Assembly: GCF_002564465.1 (NCBI RefSeq)
Contig: NZ_NUUX01000010.1
Location: 1-64,000 of the forward strand
DNA length: 64,000 nt
Direction of reading: 5' to 3'
From: Bacillus sp. AFS088145
GTDB taxonomy: Bacteria > Bacillota > Bacilli > Bacillales > Bacillaceae_G
In this document: positions 56,114 through 64,000 of the stretch, piece by piece
Layout of the letters: every line of letters begins with the position of its first letter
How positions within the stretch are numbered: position 1 is the first letter of the stretch
Notes under the pieces: model-generated
Told to the model about the DNA's origin: nothing
Databases searched by the model: none
What the model saw: only the letters and a program-made list of their open reading frames with translations
Translations under genes and position numbers: made by a program

Positions 56114-58171
56114 ATGAAAAATTCATTAACATTGATAACAGGCAGTTCAAAAACAAGACAAGCTTTGTCTATTCAACTAACGCAATTGCTAGAAGAATAC
56201 ATAACGATTAACTCTTATGCAATTGATGAGGGAGAACATAAAGTATTTCAAGATGAAATAATACTTTTTTCGTCAGAGGCAGTAAAAATTGAAACGGAAA
56301 AATTTGCACAATTAAGTGCTAAACAAATCATAGTTGGGAAAAGAACACTTAATCATGAAAATGTAGACAAATTATTGAGAATTGAGGAGGGGACAAAAGT
56401 TCTTGTAGTTAATGATGATTTTCATTCAACGGTCGAACTTATTCAGTCTTTGTACCAATTGGGGATTAATCATTTGGAGTATGAACCATTTAAAAGTGAT
56501 CAACTATATTATCCAGATATAAATCTTTCTGTTTCACCAGGTGAAACTCACTTAAGTCCGTCATATATAAAACATGTATTGGATATCGGCGTAAGACTTT
56601 TTGATATCTCTACAATTTTACACATTGTAGAATATTTTCAATTTAACGATAATATAGCAACATTAATTTCAGAAAAGTATTTACGCAATATTATTGACTT
56701 ACATAGGGAACTTTTCAATGCAGAGCAAAGTGTAAAGAAAGTAAATAGACATATCCAAAGTGTTGTAAATACGGTTGATGATGGAATTTTAGCAATTGAT
56801 GGATATAAAAGAATAACTGTGCTTAATGATCGGATTATTAAGTTGTTTAAATTAACTAAAAGTAACTATGAAGGTAAGCATATAGAAGAGATTATTAAGG
56901 AACAAAATATAAGTGACTTTATTTTAAATGGTACAGATGAATCTAAGTTTTTTTCAATTGACAATATAGATATTGTTATCTATCGGACGTATAGTCATGA
57001 AGATGACAGGATCGTTGCTACTTTTAAGAGTGTTAATCAAGCATTTGAAATAGAAAAAACAGCGCAGAGAGAGTTTAGAAAGCAGGGCTTTTATGCAAGA
57101 TATGACTTTGCGGATATTATTGGAGTGGATGACACAATTTTAGAATGTAAACGTATAGCAACAAAACTTGCAAAAGCTGAGCATCCTATTTTAATTCAAG
57201 GTGAAACGGGTACAGGTAAAGAACTTTTTGCACACGCAATCCATAAACAATCAAACAGGAAAAACGGCCCTTTTTTAGCCATTAATTGTAGTGCTTTTAC
57301 TGAAAGTTTACTAGAAAGTGAACTATTTGGTTATGAAGATGGTACGTTTACTGGGGCAAAAAAAGGTGGGAAACAAGGTCTTTTTGAAATTGCTGATGGA
57401 GGAACGATTTTCTTAGATGAGATAGGTGACATCAGTTTAAATGTTCAATCACATTTACTTCGTGTTCTTCAAGAACAAGAAATTCGTAGAATAGGTGGTA
57501 GAAAAATTATTCCTATTAATGTTCGCATCATTGCTGCAACTAACAAAGATATCTATTATAAAATCTCAGACAACTCATTCCGATCCGATTTGTATTATAG
57601 ATTAAATGTCTTAAATCTCTTTATTCCGCCGTTACGCTTAAGAAGAACTGACATACCGTTGCTTGTTCAACACTTTATCTCTAAAAGTGGAAAAGGGGTT
57701 TCGATTGAGGAAGAAGCTTTAAATGAATTAATGGGCTTAAATTGGTTAGGTAATATTAGGGAATTGAAATCAGTTATTGATTATATGCTTACTGTTTGTG
57801 AGGGAAATACGATTTCTCAAAATGACTTTCCTCATTATAACTATACAGAGAACAGTGAACACCCAAAAAGAGATCAATATCAATTTGAACTTCCTACAAG
57901 TGTTCTTGAAATTGAAGAATCTGTTACAATTCTTGAAACAATAAAGAACTGTAATGATTTAGGTAAAGCAGCAAGTAGAGACCTTATTTCTAGCTCGAGT
58001 GAGGAAAAAGGTAGATACTTATCTCCACAGCAAATTAGACTTCGATTAGAAATTATGGGGAATAAGGGCTTGATAACGAAGGGGAGAGGAAGAGCAGGTA
58101 CGAAGATTACTACTAATGGAATAGAATACTTGCATTTTCTAAAAGCTAACATACAAAATAAACTTCTTTAA
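56114..58171 (+). CDS. Sigma-54-dependent transcriptional activator with atypical C terminus
   Basis: A 685-residue activator. N-terminal sensor region about 1-205 (unknown fold), a PAS-like domain about 215-330 (VNTVDDGILAIDGYKRITVL), and an AAA+ sigma-54 module about 340-575 with Walker A GETGTGKE (363-370), the sigma-54-contact loop GTFTGA (410-415, GAFTGA in most), Walker B GGTIFLDEIGD and the R-finger region. The C terminus lacks the usual Fis helix-turn-helix; residues about 620-685 (LSPQQIRLRLEIMGNKGLIT, then KGRGRAGTKITTNGIEYL) look like a winged helix. It probably senses isoaspartyl dipeptide or cyanophycin products and switches on both flanking promoters. ATG 56114 has GGAGA upstream. 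Confidence 0.88.
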   Translation: MKNSLTLITGSSKTRQALSIQLTQLLEEYITINSYAIDEGEHKVFQDEIILFSSEAVKIETEKFAQLSAKQIIVGKRTLNHENVDKLLRIEEGTKVLVVNDDFHSTVELIQSLYQLGINHLEYEPFKSDQLYYPDINLSVSPGETHLSPSYIKHVLDIGVRLFDISTILHIVEYFQFNDNIATLISEKYLRNIIDLHRELFNAEQSVKKVNRHIQSVVNTVDDGILAIDGYKRITVLNDRIIKLFKLTKSNYEGKHIEEIIKEQNISDFILNGTDESKFFSIDNIDIVIYRTYSHEDDRIVATFKSVNQAFEIEKTAQREFRKQGFYARYDFADIIGVDDTILECKRIATKLAKAEHPILIQGETGTGKELFAHAIHKQSNRKNGPFLAINCSAFTESLLESELFGYEDGTFTGAKKGGKQGLFEIADGGTIFLDEIGDISLNVQSHLLRVLQEQEIRRIGGRKIIPINVRIIAATNKDIYYKISDNSFRSDLYYRLNVLNLFIPPLRLRRTDIPLLVQHFISKSGKGVSIEEEALNELMGLNWLGNIRELKSVIDYMLTVCEGNTISQNDFPHYNYTENSEHPKRDQYQFELPTSVLEIEESVTILETIKNCNDLGKAASRDLISSSSEEKGRYLSPQQIRLRLEIMGNKGLITKGRGRAGTKITTNGIEYLHFLKANIQNKLL

Positions 58172-58195
58172 GATCTTTAAATAATACCTATCTAT

Positions 58196-58211
58196 TTGGT
58201 TAGAATTGGTT
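58196..58211 (+). promoter_or_regulatory. TTGGTT-N4-TTGGTT repeat, candidate activator site
   Basis: The same repeat and spacing as at 56046-56061, 75 bases before the -24 box at 58287. Confidence 0.5.
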
Positions 58212-58286
58212 GTAATAATTCACCCAAAACTAGTTTTTAAATGGAATAAATAGTCTTGAAACCTTGTCGAGTCAAACTACTTATTT

Positions 58287-58303
58287 TTGGTATAAAACTT
58301 GCT
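58287..58303 (+). promoter_or_regulatory. Sigma-54 promoter of the double cyanophycinase gene
   Basis: TTGGTAT-AAAAC-TTGCT: the invariant GG and GC dinucleotides with the correct spacing; the -24 box differs from TTGGCAC at two bases. It lies 44 bases before the start codon. Confidence 0.78.
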
Positions 58304-58346
58304 TATATTCAGAAGTAAGCTAAAAAATAAGTAAAGGGGTTAAGAA

Positions 58347-60851
58347 ATGAGAAAAAAATTTATTGCATTATTGGTTAGTTTTATTTTAACGTTTTCAGTT
58401 TTAGGGTTCTCTTATGTAAGAGCTCAAAGTTCACAAGAAGATATTCAAGGAAACCTTGTTATTGTTGGAGGTGGATTAGGTTCTTCGAATAAAGTAGTGT
58501 ATGAAAAATTTATTGAATTAGCCGGATCTAAAAAGGCTAAAATTGGCATTATTCCTGCTGCTAGCGGTAAATTAAAGTCTTCGATAGATTTTAGACAGGA
58601 TTTAATAAATTATGGAGTAAGTCCAGAATCAGTAGAGATTTTACCTTTATCAAATCATGATTTTTCTGATACAGATGAAAATGAGTCTAATTGGAAGGAT
58701 CATGCTAATAGTTCAGAAATTGCAAAGGAAATAAGAGGGCTGACTGCTATTTGGTTCGTTGGTGGAGATCAACAACGTATAGTTGATACATTACAATCAG
58801 AAGGTAAAGATTCAATAGTCTTACAAGAAATCTGGGGTATCTATCGAAATGGTGCAGTTATTGGTGGGACGAGCGCTGGAGCTGCAATAATGAGCAACAC
58901 GATGATAACAGGCGGAGATAGCCTTGGTGCATTAAAGGGATATTATGAAAAAAATCAAAACCAAGGAGAAGGTAAAGAGTATGAACCTCTGTCAGTTGAA
59001 AAAGGACTAGGTTTCTTTCAAAATGGTTTAGTTGATCAGCATATGGATGAAAGAGCTCGTTACGCTAGATTAGCAATTACAGCAATTCAGTATGAAAATG
59101 ATGGGAATCTTGCTTATGGAATTGACGAAGACACTGCAATGGTAGTTAGCAACAAAGAAAAAACAATAGAAGTTATAGGTCGCAGTGGTGTAGCAGTTAT
59201 CGATGTAAACGAAGCGAATAGAAATGGAAATTTAGAAAACATAAAAATTAGTTACTTAGCTCAAGGTAACAAGATACATTATGATTCTAATACGATTGAT
59301 TTTTCGAAAGATAAATATGAAACAAAAGGATATGAGTATTATTCTTTTCAAGCATTATCAAATACCGGGTTACTAACTCCTTATGGAAAGTTAAAAGATT
59401 ATTTAGCTTACTCGCTTGTTGATAACGAATCGTCACAGGCAGTAAAATCATATCTATATGATAAAGAAGGCAGTGGGTACGAAATCGTTTTTCGAAAATC
59501 AAAGGATACAAATGGTTATTGGAACTATACTGACGGACAAAAAGATGATTATTCGATTCAAAATGTAACAATGGATATTCATCCTAGAAAATTAGTATTT
59601 AGTGAACAAGATTCGGAAATTGACTATAAGAAGTCAGATTTTAAAGTATCCAACCAGACTAGCGAAGAACCGATAAAAGGGAATTTAGTCATTGTCGGTG
59701 GAGCGTTGGGAAGTAGTAATAGTGCAGTTTATAATAAATTGATTGAACTTGCAGGAGGACCTGAAAATGCAAAAGTAGGAATCATCCCTGCGGCGAGTAC
59801 AAAACTGACTTCTTCGAATGATTTTACAAAAGATTTAATTAAATACGGAGTTAAAAAAGATTCTATTGAGATTCTACCAATTTCTAATCATGATTTTAAA
59901 GGTACTCCAGTAGACGAAAAGCAATGGATTAACAATATGAACGATGACCAGTTGGTTAAAAAGATTAGTAAATTAAATTGTATTTGGTTTGTTGGTGGGG
60001 ACCAGACTTTAATTACTTCATCTTTATTAAATGAATATGGTTCAAATTCAAAAGTTTTAGATGCCATCTGGAAAATTTATGAAAATGGTGCTGTAATAGG
60101 TGGAACAAGTGCAGGAGCAGCTATTATGAGCAATACGATGATCGCTGGAGGTGACAGTTATTGGTCTTTAAGATATGGATTTACAAACTCTTATGATGAT
60201 ATGGAACAACAGGAAGGTGGACCAGTTTACTTAGAAAAAGGATTGAATTTCTTTCAAGATGGAATTGTGGATCAGCATTTTGATAAGAAAGCTAGATTAG
60301 GACGTTTAATTGTTACAGCAAATGAAAAAGGAAAGAAAAATCAATTAGCATATGGGGTTGATGAAGACACGGCTATGGTTGTAAATAACAAAAAACATCA
60401 AGTCGATGTAGTTGGACGTGGAGGATTAACTGTTATTGATTTATCGAAAGTAAAAACAAGTAAAAATATGCCAAACAAGTATAAAAATGTTATAGTTTCA
60501 GTTATTTCACCTGGAGATCATGTTAATTTATTAGCGAATGAGGTAAGCGTAAGTAACTTAAAGTCATCAACAAAAGGATTTGAATATTATGACTCAAAAG
60601 TAGCCCCTTACACAGGAGTATGTTCTCCGCATGGATTGCTAAAAAATTTCTTAGCATATAATTTAGTTGATAATGCTCAAACAAAAGAAGTACATAGCTA
60701 TAGTTTTAATGATGATAAAGGATTTGAACTATCATTTAGAAAAACAGCTGAAACGAATGGTTACTGGACTTACAAGGATGGTCAAAAAGATGATTATAGT
60801 GTGGTAAATGTTTCGTTAGATATTAAACCGATAAATGTAGTCATACGATAG
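58347..60851 (+). CDS. Secreted protein with two cyanophycinase (S51) domains in tandem
   Basis: An 834-residue exported protein: signal peptide about 1-27 (KKFIALLVSFILTFSVLGFS). Domain 1 starts near residue 35 (GNLVIVGGGLGSSNKVVYEK) and domain 2 near residue 445 (GNLVIVGGALGSSNSAVYNK), an offset of about 410. Each keeps WFVGGDQ, the nucleophile motif VIGGTSAGAAIMSNTMI, and the late LAYG(I/V)DEDTAMVV and TNGYW(N/T)Y.DGQKDDYS. So both domains should be active, and the C-terminal extension is duplicated too. It probably degrades external cyanophycin. AAAGGGG precedes ATG by about 8 bases; transcribed from its own sigma-54 promoter. Confidence 0.9.
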   Translation: MRKKFIALLVSFILTFSVLGFSYVRAQSSQEDIQGNLVIVGGGLGSSNKVVYEKFIELAGSKKAKIGIIPAASGKLKSSIDFRQDLINYGVSPESVEILPLSNHDFSDTDENESNWKDHANSSEIAKEIRGLTAIWFVGGDQQRIVDTLQSEGKDSIVLQEIWGIYRNGAVIGGTSAGAAIMSNTMITGGDSLGALKGYYEKNQNQGEGKEYEPLSVEKGLGFFQNGLVDQHMDERARYARLAITAIQYENDGNLAYGIDEDTAMVVSNKEKTIEVIGRSGVAVIDVNEANRNGNLENIKISYLAQGNKIHYDSNTIDFSKDKYETKGYEYYSFQALSNTGLLTPYGKLKDYLAYSLVDNESSQAVKSYLYDKEGSGYEIVFRKSKDTNGYWNYTDGQKDDYSIQNVTMDIHPRKLVFSEQDSEIDYKKSDFKVSNQTSEEPIKGNLVIVGGALGSSNSAVYNKLIELAGGPENAKVGIIPAASTKLTSSNDFTKDLIKYGVKKDSIEILPISNHDFKGTPVDEKQWINNMNDDQLVKKISKLNCIWFVGGDQTLITSSLLNEYGSNSKVLDAIWKIYENGAVIGGTSAGAAIMSNTMIAGGDSYWSLRYGFTNSYDDMEQQEGGPVYLEKGLNFFQDGIVDQHFDKKARLGRLIVTANEKGKKNQLAYGVDEDTAMVVNNKKHQVDVVGRGGLTVIDLSKVKTSKNMPNKYKNVIVSVISPGDHVNLLANEVSVSNLKSSTKGFEYYDSKVAPYTGVCSPHGLLKNFLAYNLVDNAQTKEVHSYSFNDDKGFELSFRKTAETNGYWTYKDGQKDDYSVVNVSLDIKPINVVIR

Positions 60852-60875
60852 GACTTACTGAATATTGTATTGCCT

Positions 60876-60908
60876 AAAAAAGAGTATTTAATAAAGTACT
60901 CTTTTTTT
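60876..60908 (+). terminator. Terminator of the double cyanophycinase gene
   Basis: AAAAAGAGTA pairs with TACTCTTTTT and is followed by a T-run. Confidence 0.8.
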
Positions 60909-61051
60909 TCATACTAGCAGTTACAGCGGTTTTATTAATCATTTTAACTATACCCTATTCGATGTTAGCCGCTGTATTATTAATTCCATATGCTGTATGG
61001 ACTATCTTTGCAACCTATCTATCCTTTAATCTGTATTATTTAAATAAATAA
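60908..61051 (+). pseudogene. C-terminal fragment of a TspO/MBR-type protein
   Basis: An open stretch without a start reads TAVLLIILTIPYSMLAAVLL, IPYAVWTIFATYLSFNLYYL, then NK and TAA at 61049-61051. The PYAVWT-FATYLSFNLYYLN ending is the characteristic C terminus of TspO tryptophan-rich sensory proteins. The N-terminal two thirds is missing, so a deletion brought this piece next to the terminator. Confidence 0.7.
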
Positions 61052-61157
61052 TACGTTTATCAAATTTTAAATTACATAGTAGAGAGATTTTGAAAATTTG
61101 TCCCAAAGATCTCCCATTTGTTTTTCAAAAAAGAAATAAATTTAGCGATAAAAAAAC

Positions 61158-61206
61158 ACCCCGAAACATGTTACTTGGCCTAACATTTTCGGGGCATTAC
61201 TTTTTT
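61158..61206 (+). terminator. Hairpin between the TspO remnant and the DUF418 gene
   Basis: CCCCGAAA..ATGTT pairs with AACAT..TTTCGGGG, with A-rich sequence before and T7 after, so it could work on either strand. The rest of 61052-61400 shows no supported gene. Confidence 0.65.
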
Positions 61207-61400
61207 TACACATACTCAATTAATTTGGTATTTCAGTATCTTGATAATTCACTGTTTCTTGATAGTACTTTACAGAAAACTAAATGAAGACCGCTCTTTT
61301 TATAGAAATTAAAATGTAAAGTGATATTTGAGTGCTCTTCTTTGCTAAATAGCTTGTAGATCTGTTTGTTCTTAGAATTTTATAAAGAGGAGTATAGTAG

Positions 61401-62615
61401 ATGGAAAAACGAATGGTTTCGTCTGAAAATAGGATTGACATATTAGATGCAATTCGTGGATTTGCTTTATTTGGAATTTTTACTATAAACATCGCTTCAT
61501 TTACAATTGGTGGTCCACCTGGATTTGTTAAAAGTAGCAATGAAATTGATAATTGGATGACCACAATTTTACTATTACTAGTTGAATCAAAATTTTTTAC
61601 TCTCTTTTCTTTCTTATTTGGAGTGGGGTTTTCAATCCAACTAATAAATGCGAATAAAAAAAATAAATTATTCATCCCACTATTTACTCGTAGATTATTT
61701 GGATTATTTTTATTTGGATTAGCACATATTTATTTTTTATGGGATGGTGATATTTTATTACTTTATGCACTTGTAGGTGGGATCTTACTTTTATTTAGGA
61801 ATTCTAGTGAAAAAAAACTTATTAAATGGGTAGGTGGGCTACTAATCATACCTATGTGTTTACTTACAGTAGTAATGATTGGAATAACAGTGTTGAGAAA
61901 TATACCAGAATATGGAATTCAAATACATCATATTGATGTTTCCTTTCTGAATGAATTTAGGAAAGGACAAATTGCGTCCAATAACCCTTTAACAACTAGT
62001 TCTTTTTTTCAAGCAGCTAAAGAAAGAATAGTAGGTTATATTGAAATTTTCCCTTTACTATTTTCAAGAATCCCCTCGGTATTATCTATGTTTTTATTAG
62101 GTTATTTTGTAGGGGAAAAAGGATACATTTATAATATAGAAAACAATAAACAACTTTTTTCCAATATTGCAAAATGGGGTTTAATCATTGGTTTATCCTT
62201 AAATTCCATTATCATTTTTATGTTTGAAATGCTTCCTCCGTTATCAAGTGTAATTGTTTTGTTTTTCAACCAATACTTAACAGGTCCAATATTATCATTA
62301 AGTTTTGCATCATGTTTTATCTTATTATTTAAAAATAAGCGTTTTAATAAATTATTAAAAAACTTTGAGTATACAGGACGATTAGCACTTTCAAATTATA
62401 TTTTCCAATCTATAATATATTCTATTTTATTCTATGGTTACGGTTTAGGTTTATATGGGAAAATAAGTACTTGGCAAGCAATTGCTATTACGATTGTCAT
62501 TTATACGATTCAGATTTACTTAAGTAAACTTTGGTTAAAATATTTTAGAATAGGACTTTTAGAATGGTTATGGAGAGTAATAACGAAACTAGAAATTCAA
62601 CCCATAAAAAGATAA
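61401..62615 (+). CDS. DUF418 (YeiB-like) membrane protein
   Basis: A 404-residue protein with about 10 membrane helices. N-terminal RIDILDAIRGFALFGIFTIN is the YeiB/DUF418 start; the C-terminal DUF418 block has GRLALSNYIFQSIIYSILFY and WLKYFRIGLLEWLWRVIT. This family belongs to the acyltransferase-3-like membrane enzymes; the substrate is unknown. GAGGAG precedes ATG by about 8 bases. Single-gene transcript with its own terminator. Confidence 0.9.
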   Translation: MEKRMVSSENRIDILDAIRGFALFGIFTINIASFTIGGPPGFVKSSNEIDNWMTTILLLLVESKFFTLFSFLFGVGFSIQLINANKKNKLFIPLFTRRLFGLFLFGLAHIYFLWDGDILLLYALVGGILLLFRNSSEKKLIKWVGGLLIIPMCLLTVVMIGITVLRNIPEYGIQIHHIDVSFLNEFRKGQIASNNPLTTSSFFQAAKERIVGYIEIFPLLFSRIPSVLSMFLLGYFVGEKGYIYNIENNKQLFSNIAKWGLIIGLSLNSIIIFMFEMLPPLSSVIVLFFNQYLTGPILSLSFASCFILLFKNKRFNKLLKNFEYTGRLALSNYIFQSIIYSILFYGYGLGLYGKISTWQAIAITIVIYTIQIYLSKLWLKYFRIGLLEWLWRVITKLEIQPIKR

Positions 62616-62632
62616 ATATTAATATTAAATTT

Positions 62633-62681
62633 AAAAACTCCCTTATTTGATGGATCAACTTGTTAAATAAAGGAGTTTTTG
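62633..62681 (+). terminator. Terminator of the DUF418 gene
   Basis: AAAAACTCC..TTATTT pairs with AAATAA..GGAGTTTTT. Confidence 0.8.
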
Positions 62682-63076
62682 TCCTTTTTTGTAATTTGAA
62701 AAGAAAATATTTTTAAAGTTTATATCCAAGTTATCATTCCTAATTTTTCGTTAAAAAATGTAATATAATTTACCTGAAAAATTAAGTCATAGTACAGCTT
62801 ATATTTTACTGCCCAAAATAGAAAAGAGGCTGATTAACCATATTTTTAATAGATTGAACAAAATAGTCAGTAACCAGATGAAATCATCCATTGTTGGAAA
62901 ATATATACATTAAATATCGGTAAAGTCCTGTCCTTTTTTGACCAGAAACTGCTGCTAAAGGAAAGATGCAAAGTTTGTAATATCAAAAAAGTAATGAAAT
63001 TGAATCGTCTGAAATTTATAACAATATTAAATTTAGATTTTATACTTGATTCATGTAGGACTACGGTGTATATTAA
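62682..63076. other. Intergenic stretch without a supported gene
   Basis: About 400 A/T-rich bases. Short protein-like pieces occur but nothing continuous with a start and ribosome binding site. Confidence 0.4.
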
Positions 63077-63120
63077 TTGACATATCAATGATTGACCCCT
63101 CAACTATTGATATGTCAATA
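63077..63120 (+). promoter_or_regulatory. Paired inverted repeats, candidate MarR operator
   Basis: ATTGACATATCAAT (63077-63090) and ATTGATATGTCAAT (63107-63120) are exact reverse complements with centres 30 bases apart, and each is nearly palindromic itself (TTGAYATRTCAA). They lie 49 bases before the MarR start and probably bind that repressor as two dimers on one face of the DNA. Confidence 0.65.
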
Positions 63121-63168
63121 ATTAGTAACTGGTAATAAAATTTCATCATATTTTTTTGGAGGTAGCGC

Positions 63169-63609
63169 GTGCCTAATACAAAAGAAACAAAAGTACTATC
63201 ACTATTAAAAGAATTAAAAGTTCAAATTGAAACAACATTTGAAAAGTGTATGGGTATTAGTCAATCGCGATTAGAAATTTTGAATCAATTGTTTGAGTAC
63301 GGTGAAGTTAGTCAATCCCAGCTTCAAAAAACATTAAAGATTGATAGTGCTGCTATTACTAGACATTTAAAACAACTTGAGTTAAATGGAAAGATCGCTA
63401 GAAGAAAGTGTGAGACTGATAACAGAATAACCTTAGTTAGATTAACGCAAATGGGACAAGATCAAATGTCTAGTTTATGGAAGGAAAAAGTAGAGTTTGT
63501 GAATAACATGCTTATTGGCTTTTCCGAAGAAGAAATTGACTTAACGATTGAATATTTAAACCGTATACAAGTAAATATGAACCAAATAAATTCAGGTCGC
63601 GATAACTAA
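63169..63609 (+). CDS. MarR family regulator
   Basis: A 146-residue winged-helix protein: helix KVQIETTFEKCMGISQSRLE, recognition region GEVSQSQLQKTLKIDSAAIT then RHLKQLELNGKIARRK, and the wing CETDNRITLVRLT. A single Cys near residue 22 (FEKCMG) sits close to the N-terminal sensing Cys of OhrR-type proteins, so redox sensing is possible. GTG start 6 bases after GGAGG. It precedes a nitroreductase gene by 37 bases, likely one autoregulated operon. Confidence 0.9.
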   Translation: MPNTKETKVLSLLKELKVQIETTFEKCMGISQSRLEILNQLFEYGEVSQSQLQKTLKIDSAAITRHLKQLELNGKIARRKCETDNRITLVRLTQMGQDQMSSLWKEKVEFVNNMLIGFSEEEIDLTIEYLNRIQVNMNQINSGRDN

Positions 63610-63646
63610 ATAATACTTAAAAATTAGTAAAGAGGAGAATACAACA

Positions 63647-64000
63647 ATGACTACAACAACATTAACTAATAATTTTAATGAAATTTTAAAAGGAAGACGT
63701 TCAATCCGCAAATATGATCCAAATGTTAAAATCCCAGTGGAGGAAATGCATGAAATAATAGAAACAGCTACTTTAGCTCCTTCTTCAGTAAATATGCAAC
63801 CGTGGAGATTCTTAGTAATTGAAAGTGATGAAGCAAAAGCTACATTAGCTCCATTAGCTAGATTCAATCAATCACAAGTTGAAACTTCTTCTGCGATGAT
63901 TGCTCTATTTGGGGACTTAAATAATTTTGACTATGCTGAAGAAATATATGGTCGTGCAGTTGAATTAGGTTATATGCCAGCAGACGTTAAAGAGAAGCAA
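63647..64000 (+). CDS. Nitroreductase family protein (3' end outside window)
   Basis: The first 118 codons of an FMN-dependent nitroreductase: FNEILKGRRSIRKYDPNVKI and APSSVNMQPWRFLVIES are the flavin-binding N-terminal motifs. AGAGGAG lies 9 bases before ATG. The frame is open to the last base of the window. Probably co-transcribed with the MarR gene and induced by electrophiles such as quinones or nitro compounds, by analogy with MarR-nitroreductase pairs in Bacillus. Confidence 0.9.
   Translation, partial: MTTTTLTNNFNEILKGRRSIRKYDPNVKIPVEEMHEIIETATLAPSSVNMQPWRFLVIESDEAKATLAPLARFNQSQVETSSAMIALFGDLNNFDYAEEIYGRAVELGYMPADVKEKQ

Noticed and set aside
61090-61287. 65-codon open frame
   Set aside because: It runs through a strong terminator hairpin (61158-61206), lacks a ribosome binding site and has unnatural composition.
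62867-63103. 78-codon minus-strand frame
   Set aside because: No ribosome binding site, it overlaps the MarR operator, and it resembles no known protein pattern.

Overview
The window is low-GC, gene-dense DNA from an endospore-forming member of the Bacillaceae (Firmicutes). Several things point there: a collagen-like G-X-T repeat protein of the exosporium BclA type, a cluster matching B. subtilis yraD-yraE-adhB-yraF-yraG in order, strand and protein length, a GlnR-glnA locus, S-box (SAM-I) riboswitches over methionine-salvage genes, strong AGGAGG ribosome binding sites and many TTG/GTG starts. The genus cannot be fixed from the sequence alone. I saw no rRNA, tRNA, CRISPR array or intact insertion sequence.

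Layout. 1-5.3 kb: the 3' part of a very repetitive collagen-like gene, then small genes of unknown function and decayed coding remnants. 5.3-18.6 kb: mostly single metabolic genes (P1 peptidase, isochorismatase-like hydrolase, intracellular subtilisin, nitronate monooxygenase, Nudix protein, RraA-like protein, PatB-type lyase with a VOC protein and an APH-like kinase, VanW protein, AAA ATPase, DUF5655 protein), most of them closed by clear terminators. 19-23.6 kb: a yellow/MRJP-like protein, the yra/adhB spore-coat cluster and a YciI-like protein. 24-30.9 kb: an MFS pump with a TetR regulator and visible operators, a cell-wall amidase, a VOC pseudogene, lipoprotein and small genes, a YjeM-type permease and a DUF421 protein.

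30.9-42.4 kb holds the full methionine salvage pathway: mtnD-mtnB-mtnX-mtnW behind an S-box, mtnE, mtnU, and a second S-box operon mtnK-mtnA followed by a binding protein, an ATPase and a permease. The last three probably import methylthioribose, the substrate of MtnK. 42.5-45.9 kb is the nitrogen locus glnR-glnA-glnA with two tandem glutamine synthetases and a GlnR-operated promoter. 45.9-51.8 kb: gene remnants, an NmrA-like protein, then a DedA/TVP38-like membrane protein, a lipid-methyltransferase-like protein and an OmpR-type two-component system, with similar TCTTWA direct repeats in front of the first two genes.

51.9-60.9 kb is the most interesting block: a predicted sigma-54 regulon for use of external cyanophycin or related isoaspartyl peptides. 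It has a secreted cyanophycinase, an isoaspartyl dipeptidase, a YfcC-type transporter, a divergent sigma-54 activator with an unusual winged-helix-like C terminus, and a second secreted protein with two complete cyanophycinase domains. Both target transcription units carry a good -24/-12 promoter, and both have a TTGGTT-N4-TTGGTT repeat upstream that could be the activator site. Logic: secreted cyanophycinases release beta-Asp-Arg, the transporter imports it, and IadA splits it into aspartate and arginine. 61-64 kb: a TspO fragment, a DUF418 membrane protein, and a MarR regulator with a nitroreductase that runs off the window.
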